Below are positions 8,400-17,133 of a stretch of DNA of 64,000 bases, one piece after another (positions within the stretch are counted from its first letter, which is position 1; each line of letters starts with the position of its first letter). The DNA is from MedAcidi-G1 sp000817085. GTDB taxonomy: Bacteria; Actinomycetota; Acidimicrobiia; Acidimicrobiales; MedAcidi-G1. Location: contig JBJLAO010000004.1 in NCBI GenBank assembly GCA_045568635.1, forward strand, positions 124,001-188,000, in the 5' to 3' direction. Position numbers and translations under genes: made by a program. The notes below the pieces were generated by a model. It had not been told where the DNA came from. It saw only the letters and a program-made list of their open reading frames with translations, and did not search any database.

Positions 8400-9521
8400 T
8401 TATTCAGTTAGCAGCATTGATAAATCTTTAAGCGAATCAAAAGAATTTCCTTCAACAAAATTATCAATATGAGGCAAAGCAGCAGCCATACCCTTTGCTA
8501 GCGGTTCATAATCAGGAGTTGCTTTTAACGGATTAGCCCAAACAATTCTGTGAGTCACTCGACGTAACCGTTTCATCTGTTCAGCAACTATTTCTGAGTC
8601 TCCGCGGTCCCAACCATCAGAAAGGATTAAAACAGTTGCCCCTCTAGCCATTCCCCTAATTCCCCAGTGGTCATTGAATTCTTTGATGCCTTCTCCTAAA
8701 CGCGTACCGCCTGACCAGTCATCTACAGCCTCGGAAGCCCTCGATAATGCCGCATCAGGATTTCGTGTAGAAAGTTCTTTAGTCAAACGCGTCAGACGGG
8801 TTCCCAGAGTGAAAGCTTCTACATCAGACCTGCCCAACATGACAGCGTGAACAAATCTTATAAGAACTCGCGCATACACTTCCATGGAACCACTTATGTC
8901 CAGCAAAAGAACTAGACGCCTTCTTCTTTTGCTGCTTTCCTGAAAGCGTTTATTGACAATCTCACCACCGGTTCTAAAGGAAGATCTAACACTTTTCTCG
9001 AAATCAAACTTTCTATGTTTCTTAGTTGCAACCATTCGACGAGACTTCTTCATTTCGCCCGTAAATCGGATCTCATTCATCAAACGAAAGAGTTCTTGAA
9101 GTTCTACTCTGTTGCAATTTGAAAAATCTTTCGAAGAAAGTATCTCTAAACTCGAGTACTTGACATTCAGAACTTCGTTTTCTGATTTTGACGAATCTTC
9201 AAATTCTGAGTCATCAGGTAAATCGTCGAACAAGAAGTCTAATGCTGGGAGTTTATTTACCTCATCTGCTAAAGAGTCAATACCTAACCAGTGCTTTTTA
9301 AAAACTTTATTGTAAATTGATACGTCCTCAGGTCTATTTATAAGTGTCGAACGACCTGCCCAGTAAATATCTTCAGAAGAACCTGCTCCAAGTAACGTGA
9401 CAGCGAGCCCAAAATCTATTGAACTGCCTAAAGAAATTTTCACACCTGTATTTCGCAATAGATCTACGAAATCAACTAAGTACCTGTCGAGAGTCTTTTG
9501 CCCATCAATAACTTGGTTCAA
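8400..9521 (-). CDS. coxE: CoxE-like von Willebrand factor A domain protein
   Basis: This 373-residue protein has the MIDAS motif of a VWA domain, LVLLLDISGSMEVYARVL, near residue 205, and the later ILSDGWDRGD segment. These match CoxE, which works with the AAA+ protein CoxD to assemble the Cu-S-Mo (or related) active site in the Oligotropha CO dehydrogenase system. An acidic, poorly conserved linker (DDLPDDSEFEDSSKSENE) lies near residue 100. The start is TTG placed directly after the coxD stop (TAATTG), so translation is coupled to coxD. Confidence 0.92.
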   Translation of the reverse strand: MNQVIDGQKTLDRYLVDFVDLLRNTGVKISLGSSIDFGLAVTLLGAGSSEDIYWAGRSTLINRPEDVSIYNKVFKKHWLGIDSLADEVNKLPALDFLFDDLPDDSEFEDSSKSENEVLNVKYSSLEILSSKDFSNCNRVELQELFRLMNEIRFTGEMKKSRRMVATKKHRKFDFEKSVRSSFRTGGEIVNKRFQESSKRRRRLVLLLDISGSMEVYARVLIRFVHAVMLGRSDVEAFTLGTRLTRLTKELSTRNPDAALSRASEAVDDWSGGTRLGEGIKEFNDHWGIRGMARGATVLILSDGWDRGDSEIVAEQMKRLRRVTHRIVWANPLKATPDYEPLAKGMAAALPHIDNFVEGNSFDSLKDLSMLLTE

Positions 9522-10433
9522 TTATCCTTGACGCACTAGCGAAAGGATTTCATCAAAGCCTCTCGAGCGCACCCTTTCTTGATCTTCCCGATACTTGATG
9601 AGAGTTCCCAAAGTCTCATCAACTGAATCTTTGTCTAGATCATTAACTCCAATAGTTACTAATGCTTCCGCCCAGTCAATAGTTTCAGCGACCCCAGGAG
9701 GTTTATATAAATCCATTCCTCTTAAAAAAGCTGCAGCTTTTGCGACTTCCTCAGCAAGAAGAAGTGACACTTTAGGGGCTCTGATTCTGATAATCTCTAC
9801 TTCTCGATCTACATCCGGATGTTCGACCCAGTGATAGAAACATCTTCTCTTTAACGCATCATGTAGATCTCGAGTTCTATTTGAGGTGATAACAACGATT
9901 GGTTTAACTTCTGAACGGTAAGTTCCTAATTCTGGAATAGTTATCGAATACTCCGAAAGTATCTCGAGAAGAAAAGCTTCGAATTCATCATCTGCTCTGT
10001 CTATTTCATCTATTAGCAACACAGGTGGTGGAGCATTTTTCACAGAAAGAGCCTGAAGTAACGGACGTCGTATAAGAAATCTTTCGTCGTAGAGTTCCCC
10101 TTCCAGCACGTCGGTAGAGATATCTCGAGTTCGACCGCTCGCTTCTGCTGTTCGTAGATGCAGCAACTGCCGTGCATAATCCCATTCGTATACCGCTTGA
10201 TTAGAATCTATGCCTTCATAGCATTGGAGCCTTATCAAGTCGCCTTCTGCCCAATTTGAGAGGGACTTTGCTAGTTCCGTCTTTCCAACTCCGGCTTCTC
10301 CTTCTAAGAGAAGCGGTCGATTCTGTCTGAGGGAAAGAAAAACAGCTGTAGCCAGACCTCGATCAGCTAAATAGTTCCGCGACGAAAGTTCTTCGAGAAC
10401 TTTCTCTACCGAAGAAACATCTCTTAAACCCAT
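9522..10433 (-). CDS. coxD: CoxD-like MoxR-family AAA+ ATPase
   Basis: This 303-residue MoxR-type AAA+ ATPase has Walker A GEAGVGKTELAKS near residue 42, Walker B PPVLLIDEIDRADDEFE near 136, sensor-1 VVITSNRTRDLHDAL, and a C-terminal helical lid. The length and the pairing with a CoxE VWA protein identify it as CoxD, the chaperone-like ATPase that helps mature the molybdenum active site in CO dehydrogenase. It is followed directly by coxE. The gap to coxM upstream is 47 bp. Confidence 0.93.
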   Translation of the reverse strand: MGLRDVSSVEKVLEELSSRNYLADRGLATAVFLSLRQNRPLLLEGEAGVGKTELAKSLSNWAEGDLIRLQCYEGIDSNQAVYEWDYARQLLHLRTAEASGRTRDISTDVLEGELYDERFLIRRPLLQALSVKNAPPPVLLIDEIDRADDEFEAFLLEILSEYSITIPELGTYRSEVKPIVVITSNRTRDLHDALKRRCFYHWVEHPDVDREVEIIRIRAPKVSLLLAEEVAKAAAFLRGMDLYKPPGVAETIDWAEALVTIGVNDLDKDSVDETLGTLIKYREDQERVRSRGFDEILSLVRQG

Positions 10434-10480
10434 AGATTAAGGCTAGATGTCTTATTTGCTCAACGGTCAGAAAATAACTC

Positions 10481-11305
10481 TTATTTTCCTGATTCTTGAA
10501 GACCTCTTTTTGTCAAAACACAGGCAAGGTGGGAACGATATTCAGTAGAAGCATTCAAGTCAGAGGGCGGTTCAAGCCCCTCTGCAGCTAGTTGAGAAGC
10601 TTCTTCTGCTGAGGCACCACTTCTAATTGCTTCCTCTAAAGCTAAGGCACGTACAGGTTTAGAGTCCATGTTCACAAGCCCTACTCCACATTGATTATCG
10701 TCTATTAAAACCGATGCTCCTACAATTGCCCAATCTTGAGCTCGCCGATTGAATTTTTGAAATGACCACTTTGAGTTTGGTGATTTTGGAACACGAATTT
10801 CAGTTAAAAGTTCTTCTGGTTCTAAAGCTGTCTCAAGAAAACCTGTGAAGAAATCATCAACTTCAACTTCACGTTCGCCAGAAGGGCCTTCAATAATAAA
10901 CGATGCTCTTAACGCCAACGCGGCGGAGGGTATATCTGAAGCTGGATCACCGTGCGCTAAAGCCCCACCGATTGTTCCTCGATGTCTCACCTGAGGATCT
11001 CCGACTTGTTGTGTAGCAGCCGCTAAGAGTCCCGAATTAGCTAAGACCATCTCGTTGGTTTCAATTTCTCGATGACGAGTTAAAGCTCCAATGGCTAAAT
11101 AATTGCCTTCATCACGCACATAAGAAAGTTCATCTATGCGACCGACATCTACCACTACTCCAGGCGCAGCCAGCCGATATTTCATCAGAGGTATCAGGGA
11201 ATGCCCACCCGCCAAAAGTTTTGCCTCATCTCCGTGCTCTTTTAGTAAAGAAATTGCCTGTTCTTTTGAATCAGCTCTCTGGTAATCAAAAGCTGCGGGA
11301 ATCAT
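10481..11305 (-). CDS. coxM: FAD-binding medium subunit of CO dehydrogenase-like molybdenum hydroxylase
   Basis: This 274-residue flavoprotein subunit of the xanthine oxidase family has the two FAD-contact motifs LLAGGHSLIPLMKYRL (residue ~32) and RHRGTIGGALAHGDPASDIP (~108), followed by the CoxM C-terminal domain. It passes electrons from the 2Fe-2S small subunit to an external acceptor. The ATG overlaps the coxS stop by 4 bp (ATGA). The start IPAAFDYQRADSKEQAI is typical of the family. Confidence 0.95.
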   Translation of the reverse strand: MIPAAFDYQRADSKEQAISLLKEHGDEAKLLAGGHSLIPLMKYRLAAPGVVVDVGRIDELSYVRDEGNYLAIGALTRHREIETNEMVLANSGLLAAATQQVGDPQVRHRGTIGGALAHGDPASDIPSAALALRASFIIEGPSGEREVEVDDFFTGFLETALEPEELLTEIRVPKSPNSKWSFQKFNRRAQDWAIVGASVLIDDNQCGVGLVNMDSKPVRALALEEAIRSGASAEEASQLAAEGLEPPSDLNASTEYRSHLACVLTKRGLQESGK

Positions 11306-11763
11306 GATTTACTTCCACTGGCTTGAAGCACCGCTTTTACAATGTTGTGATATCCCGTGCATCGACATAAGTTGCCCTCCAGTCCCTCACGGACTTCCAA
11401 CTCGGTGGGCGTGGGAACTTCATCTAAGAGGGAAATAGCCGCCATTACCATTCCTGGAGTGCAGTAACCGCATTGAAGCGCGTGGCAATCACGGAATGCT
11501 TCTTGCATTGGATGCAGATTTTCGCCATCTGCTAAACCTTCAATGGTTGTTACTTCTTGTTCGTCTGCCTGAACAGCCAAAACGGTACAAGATTTTACAG
11601 ATTCACCGTTTAGATGAACTGTGCAGGCCCCACATGATGACGAGTCACACCCTATATTGGTTCCTTTTAGACTCGCCTGTTCTCTTATAAAATGAACCAG
11701 AAGAGTTCTTGGTTCCACTTCTGCTGAAACCTCTGTGTCATTAATTGTCATAGAAACTTTCAA
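11302..11763 (-). CDS. coxS: 2Fe-2S small subunit of CO dehydrogenase-like molybdenum hydroxylase
   Basis: This 153-residue protein carries two 2Fe-2S clusters. The plant-ferredoxin type has GCDSSSCGACTVHLNG plus a later C (KSCTVLA) in the first 65 residues. The helical second cluster has LQCGYCTPGMVM and LEGNLCRCTGYHNI. These are the standard ligands of CoxS/XdhA small subunits that shuttle electrons from the molybdenum centre to FAD. It overlaps coxM by 4 bp and lies 87 bp downstream of the ABC permease gene. Confidence 0.96.
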   Translation of the reverse strand: MKVSMTINDTEVSAEVEPRTLLVHFIREQASLKGTNIGCDSSSCGACTVHLNGESVKSCTVLAVQADEQEVTTIEGLADGENLHPMQEAFRDCHALQCGYCTPGMVMAAISLLDEVPTPTELEVREGLEGNLCRCTGYHNIVKAVLQASGSKS

Positions 11764-11850
11764 CGATTTCCCCCTCTACATAAATTTCTCAGATCACCAG
11801 ATCTCGATAGCGAACTTAACATTAGCCTCAAATTTAGCTTCTTTCTCTGT

Positions 11851-12648
11851 CTATGAACCTATCCGCCTTAAAGAATGAAAAGCCAAAACAGAACCAACGA
11901 TGTTAGCGGCAACAAAAACCACAATACCTGGCCAGGTCAAATCCCAAGTTATTCCATCTAGAAACCCTTGTCGCGCAAAACGTAAGACGTTTGTTGTTGG
12001 ATTGAATCGTGCAACTTGATACAACCATCCACTCATGAATTCTAAAGGAACTTGACCAATGGTCATGAAAAAACTAGTGAACGCTACTAGCTGAACGATC
12101 ATCAAAGAACGTATCGTTTTAAAACGGTAAACAATCGCAAGGCTGAAAAGGCAAAAAACTGAAGCCATAAGCGCAGAAGCCACTGTTAAAAGTAAAATCG
12201 CTGGGAGCCCACCTGAAAGATTCAAGCCTCCAAGTAAAGCTACAATAATGACTCCCACTGTGGGAAATAATGAACGTATAGCACTCACCAAAACAGTTCC
12301 CAACAAAATTGAGCTTCGACTACCTGGTGTTAAGAGAAGACGATCGAAAAAACCAGTTTCAAAGTCTTCTGCTGTAGATGCAGAGCCAAAAACACCTGCG
12401 AAAACTGAACCCTGTAAGGCCACATATGGAGCCATCCAGTCGTAAATATTTTCACTTCCATAGCCCTCAATTCTTGTTAGTGAGCCAAAAGCGCCTGTAA
12501 AGCTGACCAGCATAATAACTGGCATGAAAACAATAGGCAGTAACAAAGTTGGTCTGCTTAAAACTCTTAAAATACCTCTTCGACAGACCGCCATCGCTAT
12601 TGATAAAGAAATGCCCTCAACTCCTTTAGGTAATATTTTCGTACTCAT
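11851..12648 (-). CDS. ABC-2 type transporter permease (DrrB/DrrC-like)
   Basis: This 265-residue membrane protein has about six hydrophobic helices and the ABC-2 pattern YVALQGSVFAGVFGSASTAEDFETGFFDRLLLTPGSRSSIL in the first large cytoplasmic loop. It overlaps the upstream permease gene by 4 bp. It is a paralogue of that permease (compare the matching GASNSGTELALDIENGFMDRLLASP there), so the two likely form a heterodimeric exporter channel with the ATPase at 13450. The substrate is unknown. Position inside the cox cassette is unusual. Confidence 0.9.
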   Translation of the reverse strand: MSTKILPKGVEGISLSIAMAVCRRGILRVLSRPTLLLPIVFMPVIMLVSFTGAFGSLTRIEGYGSENIYDWMAPYVALQGSVFAGVFGSASTAEDFETGFFDRLLLTPGSRSSILLGTVLVSAIRSLFPTVGVIIVALLGGLNLSGGLPAILLLTVASALMASVFCLFSLAIVYRFKTIRSLMIVQLVAFTSFFMTIGQVPLEFMSGWLYQVARFNPTTNVLRFARQGFLDGITWDLTWPGIVVFVAANIVGSVLAFHSLRRIGS

Positions 12649-13469
12649 GGTCGTCCCAGTTTCTTATGCAAAGTCCGAACCGAGGCACCTGTTATCAAAA
12701 CTGACCCGAACAATAAAATACCTAAAGCGGTAGCCGCATCAGACCAAGACCAACCCACAATCATCAATCTTCTAAGAGGATCAATTATCCACGTCATGGG
12801 GTTAGATTCGGCTAATTGTTTAAACCATCCGCTCATAAGTTCCGTCGGGAAAAAAGCTGAACTCATAAAAATCATCACAAATATGAGCGGGAATGTGGCC
12901 CCAACTACCTCCTGCGAACCCGACCTGATGGCTAATATCTGACTTAATCCACCTATGACAACAACGAGAAGACAGGCTGACAAAGTCAAAACAATAAACC
13001 CAGCGAAACCACTAGATATCTGAGCTCCATCTGCTAGGAATACTAAAACTATTATCATGGTCTTAATTCCGGCTAAAAGAGCCGAGCCCGCGACTCTGCC
13101 GATCAGAACAGGTACTCTTGCTACTGGAGAGGCTAATAGTCGGTCCATAAAACCATTCTCTATATCTAGTGCCAGCTCTGTTCCTGAATTACTGGCACCG
13201 AACGAAACCATTTGCAGGACTGTGGCTGGAAGAAGGAAATCAAGAAAGGAATCGACTTCTGGGAACCCAGGAAGACTCAAGACTCTTTCAAATTGTTCAG
13301 TGTATGTAAAAGCCAAAAGTAAAGGAAAAAGTAATCCTGGTAAAACAGTGGCTATTTGCCTCAGTTCGCTCACCAAGGAACGCTGAGCTAGAACCATAGT
13401 TTGGGAAAAAAAGTTTTTAATCATTCTCGAAGAAGCAGCCGTATCGACTTTATTCATTCTCCGCCTCAA
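12645..13469 (-). CDS. ABC-2 type transporter permease (DrrB-like)
   Basis: This is a 274-residue ABC-2 permease with a cytoplasmic N-terminus, hydrophobic helices starting near residue 40 (ATVLPGLLFPLLLAFTY), and the conserved loop DIENGFMDRLLASPVARVPVLIGR. It overlaps the ATPase gene by 20 bp upstream and the second permease by 4 bp downstream, so the three genes are translationally linked. It belongs to the daunorubicin-resistance (DrrAB) type of exporter by sequence style. What it exports is not shown by the sequence. Confidence 0.9.
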   Translation of the reverse strand: MRRRMNKVDTAASSRMIKNFFSQTMVLAQRSLVSELRQIATVLPGLLFPLLLAFTYTEQFERVLSLPGFPEVDSFLDFLLPATVLQMVSFGASNSGTELALDIENGFMDRLLASPVARVPVLIGRVAGSALLAGIKTMIIVLVFLADGAQISSGFAGFIVLTLSACLLVVVIGGLSQILAIRSGSQEVVGATFPLIFVMIFMSSAFFPTELMSGWFKQLAESNPMTWIIDPLRRLMIVGWSWSDAATALGILLFGSVLITGASVRTLHKKLGRP

Positions 13470-14403
13470 CCCCTTCTAATCGTCTGCCAGTAGCATCAGC
13501 AAAAACGTCATCGAGACTCGGTGCATCTAATTCAAGATGTTCTACAACTATTCCCTCTTCGTCAAATGCTCTTATAACTTCTGCTAATCGTGTCGCTCCT
13601 CCATCCAATCCAACAGCTACACGTCCTTCTCTGGCGGGTCTTCTGTCGCCAAAGGAATCTAAAACAACCTGTGCCCTTAGGAGGTCAACTTCCTCGACAT
13701 CGACACGCAACGTGGGGGAACTGATATTTTCTTTCAATTCTTTTGGAATACCCTGACGCACAATTCTTCCAGCATCAATAATCGCTATCTCATGAGCTAA
13801 TTGATCTGCTTCTTCTAGATATTGGGTAGTCAGAAAAACAGTTGTTCCTAATTCAGTATTTAAACGCTTGACTTCATCCCAGAGAGCTTCACGACTCGTA
13901 GGATCCAGACCGGTGGTTGGCTCATCTAAAAAAAGGATTCTAGGTTCATGGATTAGAGATAAAGCCAAGTCAAGACGTCGTCTCATACCTCCTGAGTAGG
14001 TGCTGACGCGCCGACTGGCGGCTCCGGAGAGTCCTACACGTTCAAGTAATTCACCACCTCTCACCTTCGCTTCAGAACGGGAAATTCCGTGCAGAACTGC
14101 TTGCAATCTGATTAATTCATTTGCAGTCATTAAGGGATCAATCGCTGCATCCTGAAGAGCTACACCAATTATTTTTCTTACTTCGGCTGCTTCAGAAACG
14201 ACGTTAAATCCTGATACATAAATTTCTCCCGAAGTAGGGTGCAGCAACGTTGTCAACATTCTTATCGCTGTTGACTTACCGGCTCCGTTCGGTCCCAGAA
14301 AACCAAAAACCTCTCCTTCGCTTACGTTGAGATCAATACCATCTACAGCTACTATTTCTCCAAATTTCCTTACAAGGTCGCGCACCTCTATTACAGTTTT
14401 CAT
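13450..14403 (-). CDS. ABC transporter ATP-binding protein (DrrA-like)
   Basis: This 317-residue nucleotide-binding protein has Walker A GPNGAGKSTAIRML near residue 39, the ABC signature YSGGMRRRLDLA near 140, and Walker B ILFLDEPTTGLDP. After the ATPase core comes the ~90-residue C-terminal domain found in DrrA-type ATPases (LRVDVEEVDLLRAQVVLDSF ... LDAPSLDDVFADATGRRLE). It lies 18 bp after coxL and drives the two ABC-2 permeases that follow. The trio interrupts what would normally be a contiguous set of coxL, coxS and coxM genes. Confidence 0.93.
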   Translation of the reverse strand: MKTVIEVRDLVRKFGEIVAVDGIDLNVSEGEVFGFLGPNGAGKSTAIRMLTTLLHPTSGEIYVSGFNVVSEAAEVRKIIGVALQDAAIDPLMTANELIRLQAVLHGISRSEAKVRGGELLERVGLSGAASRRVSTYSGGMRRRLDLALSLIHEPRILFLDEPTTGLDPTSREALWDEVKRLNTELGTTVFLTTQYLEEADQLAHEIAIIDAGRIVRQGIPKELKENISSPTLRVDVEEVDLLRAQVVLDSFGDRRPAREGRVAVGLDGGATRLAEVIRAFDEEGIVVEHLELDAPSLDDVFADATGRRLEGVEAENE

Positions 14404-14421
14404 ATCAAGTCCGTTTTATAT

Positions 14422-16707
14422 TCAGTCTTTGTGATTTTGGATTGATTCCCATACTTTTTGGGAAGTCAATGGCAAGTCAATATTCCTTATTCCTAAATGA
14501 CTCAATCCATCTACTGTCGCATTAGCGACTGCAGGGGTTGATCCGATCGCTCCTGACTCTCCAATACCCTTACAGCCAAGTGGATTATTAGGAGTTGGGG
14601 TTTCCATCGGAACAAGTTCAAACGACGGCAATTCTGCCATTGAAATTATTCCATAATCTGCGAAATTAGCTGATTGAGGATTTCCATCAGAGTCGTAGGC
14701 AACTTCTTCTGTTAAGGCCTGAGCAACTCCCTGTGCAATTCCCCCATGCCTTTGGCCTTCCACGATCATCGGGTTAATTATTGTTCCAGCATCATCACAG
14801 GTGATCATCCTGTCGAGAGTTACTCCACCTGTTTCAGTGTCAATTTCTACGACTGCTACATGAGTTCCAAATGGATAACTACACTTTGTTTGTTCATTGG
14901 ATTCCGAAGATAATTCCTCAGTTCCTTCAGCTACATCTGCCCAAGTCTTGTTAACAGATGGAGTTCCTGAAACATGAAAGGTTCCATTTGCGTGATCTAA
15001 AACAATGTCATCTACATTGGCTTCAAGTAAATCAGCTGCAATTTGTTTAGCCGATTCAACTACCTCACCGGCCGCACGGTGAATAGAGGAACCACCCAGC
15101 TGTGTTGATCTTGACCCAAATGTTCCCACCCCTTCAGCGACCTTATCCGTATCGCCTTGGACAAGTTCAATGTCTTCAATGTCCATTCCTAACTGGTCTG
15201 CTGCAATCATCGCAAAAGTGGTCTGATGGCTTTGTCCATGTGAAAGCGACCCAGAGTAAACTCGAGCTTTTCCTTCAGAAGTAATTTCAACTTTTCCGTA
15301 TTCTGCACCTCCCGGAGCAGGACCGGCTGTAATCTCAACGTAAGTTGCTATTCCAATTCCCAACTGAACCACTTCTTTGTTTTCTCTCCTTCTGGCCTGT
15401 TCGGCTCTTAAGTCTGAATAACCTGCCGCTTCAAGAGCTAGCTCTAAGCTTTTTTCGTAATCTCCACTGTCATATTCTGTTCCCACGGCAGTTGAAACTG
15501 GAAAGTCAGACGCTTGTAGATAATTTTTTCTTCTGATTTCCGCAGGGTCCATTCCGATTTCAGCTGCGAACATGTCAACTGCTCTTTCAATCGTAAGAGA
15601 TGCCTCAGGCCTACCAGCTCCGCGGTAAGCCTCAGTTGGAGTTGTATTAGTAACAACGCTTCGGGCTGCTGTCTCTATATTTGGTATGTCGTAAACCCCG
15701 GAACTCATTATCAATGTAAACATTGGTAAAAAAGCACCAAGCCGCGTATACGCACCAGAGTCTGCTAAAACTTCAATTCGGTAGTGGGTGATATCACCGT
15801 CTTTACTGCCACCAATAGTAAACCTATGTACATGGGCTCTTCCTGGTCCCATAGCCAGAAGGTTTTCAGTACGAGTCTCGAACCAACGAACAGGTCTTTC
15901 AGCTTTCGCTGCTAACCATGGAAGAAGAGCGTCTTCAGGATACGGAGGGATTTTTCCACCAAAACCGCCTCCAACATCAGGAACAATTACCTGAAATCCT
16001 CCTTTTGCTTGTTCTGAATAAAGAGGCTCTAGTGCGCCTTTGACACCATGTGGGGCCTGGTTAGACATCCACATAATTGCTTTATCACCCTCCCAAGTGG
16101 CCGCAGTCGAACGAGGCTCTAAAGGTGCTGGCGCTGTACGCTGATGAACCACTCTTCCACTCATTACAACTTCACAACTTTCAAAAAATGAGTCATCTGT
16201 GATTCCAGTTGCCATACCCAAAGCGGAAAAATCAACAGCAATGTTTGTTCCAATATCCTCATAAATTAAAACTGAATCAGTCACCGCTTCTTCCATATCT
16301 ACAACTACTGGAAGAGGTTCATAATCGATGGAGACCACTTCGGCGGCATCAGCACCCTCTTCCGGAGTTTCACTTAAAACTACTGCTATGCACTCCCCAA
16401 CGAATCTGACCGTGTCAATAGCTAATATTGGTCTATTTAGCATTGCTTCAGGGAACATCGGCACCTGACCCTGGAGAATCTTTGGGCCGTCTAAATCAGC
16501 AGCGGTGAAGACTCCAGCCACCCCTGGCATAGTTGTTGCTTCTGAAGCATCTACAGTAATTTTCGCATGCGCCATTGTCGATCGCACATAAGTCACCCAA
16601 AGCGCCCCCTCAAGAGCCGGTTCATCTAAATCATCTGTATAGCAAGCACCCTCGGTTAAAAAACCGACATCTTCTTTTCTTAGTACACGATTACCCAAAA
16701 TACTCAT
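14422..16707 (-). CDS. coxL: CoxL-like molybdopterin-binding large subunit, form II type
   Basis: This 761-residue xanthine-oxidase-family large subunit has VGGGFGGKIPPYPEDALLPWLA (~residue 250), the molybdenum cofactor segment SHGQSHQTTFAMIAADQLG, and CKGIGESGAIGSTPAVANA near the C-terminus with the catalytic Glu. The active-site loop is AYRGAGR. Form I CO dehydrogenases carry AYXCSFR, where the Cys binds the Cu-S-Mo cluster. This protein lacks that Cys and is therefore form II, for which CO oxidation is unproven and other substrates are plausible. It is the first gene of the cassette, with a good Shine-Dalgarno (AGGAG, 6 nt) and 96 bp of upstream sequence after ftsB. Confidence 0.95.
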   Translation of the reverse strand: MSILGNRVLRKEDVGFLTEGACYTDDLDEPALEGALWVTYVRSTMAHAKITVDASEATTMPGVAGVFTAADLDGPKILQGQVPMFPEAMLNRPILAIDTVRFVGECIAVVLSETPEEGADAAEVVSIDYEPLPVVVDMEEAVTDSVLIYEDIGTNIAVDFSALGMATGITDDSFFESCEVVMSGRVVHQRTAPAPLEPRSTAATWEGDKAIMWMSNQAPHGVKGALEPLYSEQAKGGFQVIVPDVGGGFGGKIPPYPEDALLPWLAAKAERPVRWFETRTENLLAMGPGRAHVHRFTIGGSKDGDITHYRIEVLADSGAYTRLGAFLPMFTLIMSSGVYDIPNIETAARSVVTNTTPTEAYRGAGRPEASLTIERAVDMFAAEIGMDPAEIRRKNYLQASDFPVSTAVGTEYDSGDYEKSLELALEAAGYSDLRAEQARRRENKEVVQLGIGIATYVEITAGPAPGGAEYGKVEITSEGKARVYSGSLSHGQSHQTTFAMIAADQLGMDIEDIELVQGDTDKVAEGVGTFGSRSTQLGGSSIHRAAGEVVESAKQIAADLLEANVDDIVLDHANGTFHVSGTPSVNKTWADVAEGTEELSSESNEQTKCSYPFGTHVAVVEIDTETGGVTLDRMITCDDAGTIINPMIVEGQRHGGIAQGVAQALTEEVAYDSDGNPQSANFADYGIISMAELPSFELVPMETPTPNNPLGCKGIGESGAIGSTPAVANATVDGLSHLGIRNIDLPLTSQKVWESIQNHKD

Positions 16708-16743
16708 TTGTATCTCCTGGTTATTTTCTAAGAAGACTGTATC

Positions 16744-16760
16744 TCGATCGACTAGCTAGT
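16744..16760. promoter_or_regulatory. adjacent palindromes upstream of coxL
   Basis: Two abutting palindromes, TCGATCGA (16744-16751) and ACTAGCTAGT (16751-16760), lie 37-53 bp upstream of the coxL start. A TTGAAA hexamer sits just upstream of them on the coxL strand, so they may overlap a promoter of the cassette. The -10 element is not clear and the call is tentative. Confidence 0.3.
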
Positions 16761-16803
16761 GTTTCAACCAGCGGAAATTTATAAAATGAAAATCAGATAG
16801 TGG

Positions 16804-17133
16804 TTAACTTTTGTGAAAAGGCCATATCCCGGGAATTTTAATATCTTCTGAAGAGACTGGAACCACATAGTATGCTTCTTCGTGCGGTTTTACCAGATTG
16901 TATTCTGATCTTGCAATTCTCTCTATCTCTTCGTCAGTCTTAAGTGCGTCTATCGAAACTCGGTAAGATTCATTTAATTCTTCAACTTTTGCAAGTTCCA
17001 CTAATAACTCATCTTTGGTATCTCTAACTTCAAACCATTCCTGTACTGGGATAACTCCTAAAAGCATCAGAGAGAATAAAGAAATGGCAACAATACTTAT
17101 ATAAGCCAAACGTCGAATAATCGACTTTGTCAT
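16804..17133 (-). CDS. FtsB/DivIC-like septum formation initiator protein
   Basis: This 109-residue small membrane protein has a basic N-terminus, one transmembrane helix at ~residues 10-27 (ISIVAISLFSLMLLGVIPV), a coiled-coil stretch (DTKDELLVELAKVEELNESYRVSIDALKTDEEIERIARSEYNLVKPHEEAYYVVP) and a short tail. This is the FtsB/DivIC family, a divisome component. It overlaps the end of eno by 4 bp, as in other Actinomycetota. The expected next gene, DUF501, is 10.7 kb away because the cox cassette lies between them. Confidence 0.92.
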   Translation of the reverse strand: MTKSIIRRLAYISIVAISLFSLMLLGVIPVQEWFEVRDTKDELLVELAKVEELNESYRVSIDALKTDEEIERIARSEYNLVKPHEEAYYVVPVSSEDIKIPGIWPFHKS

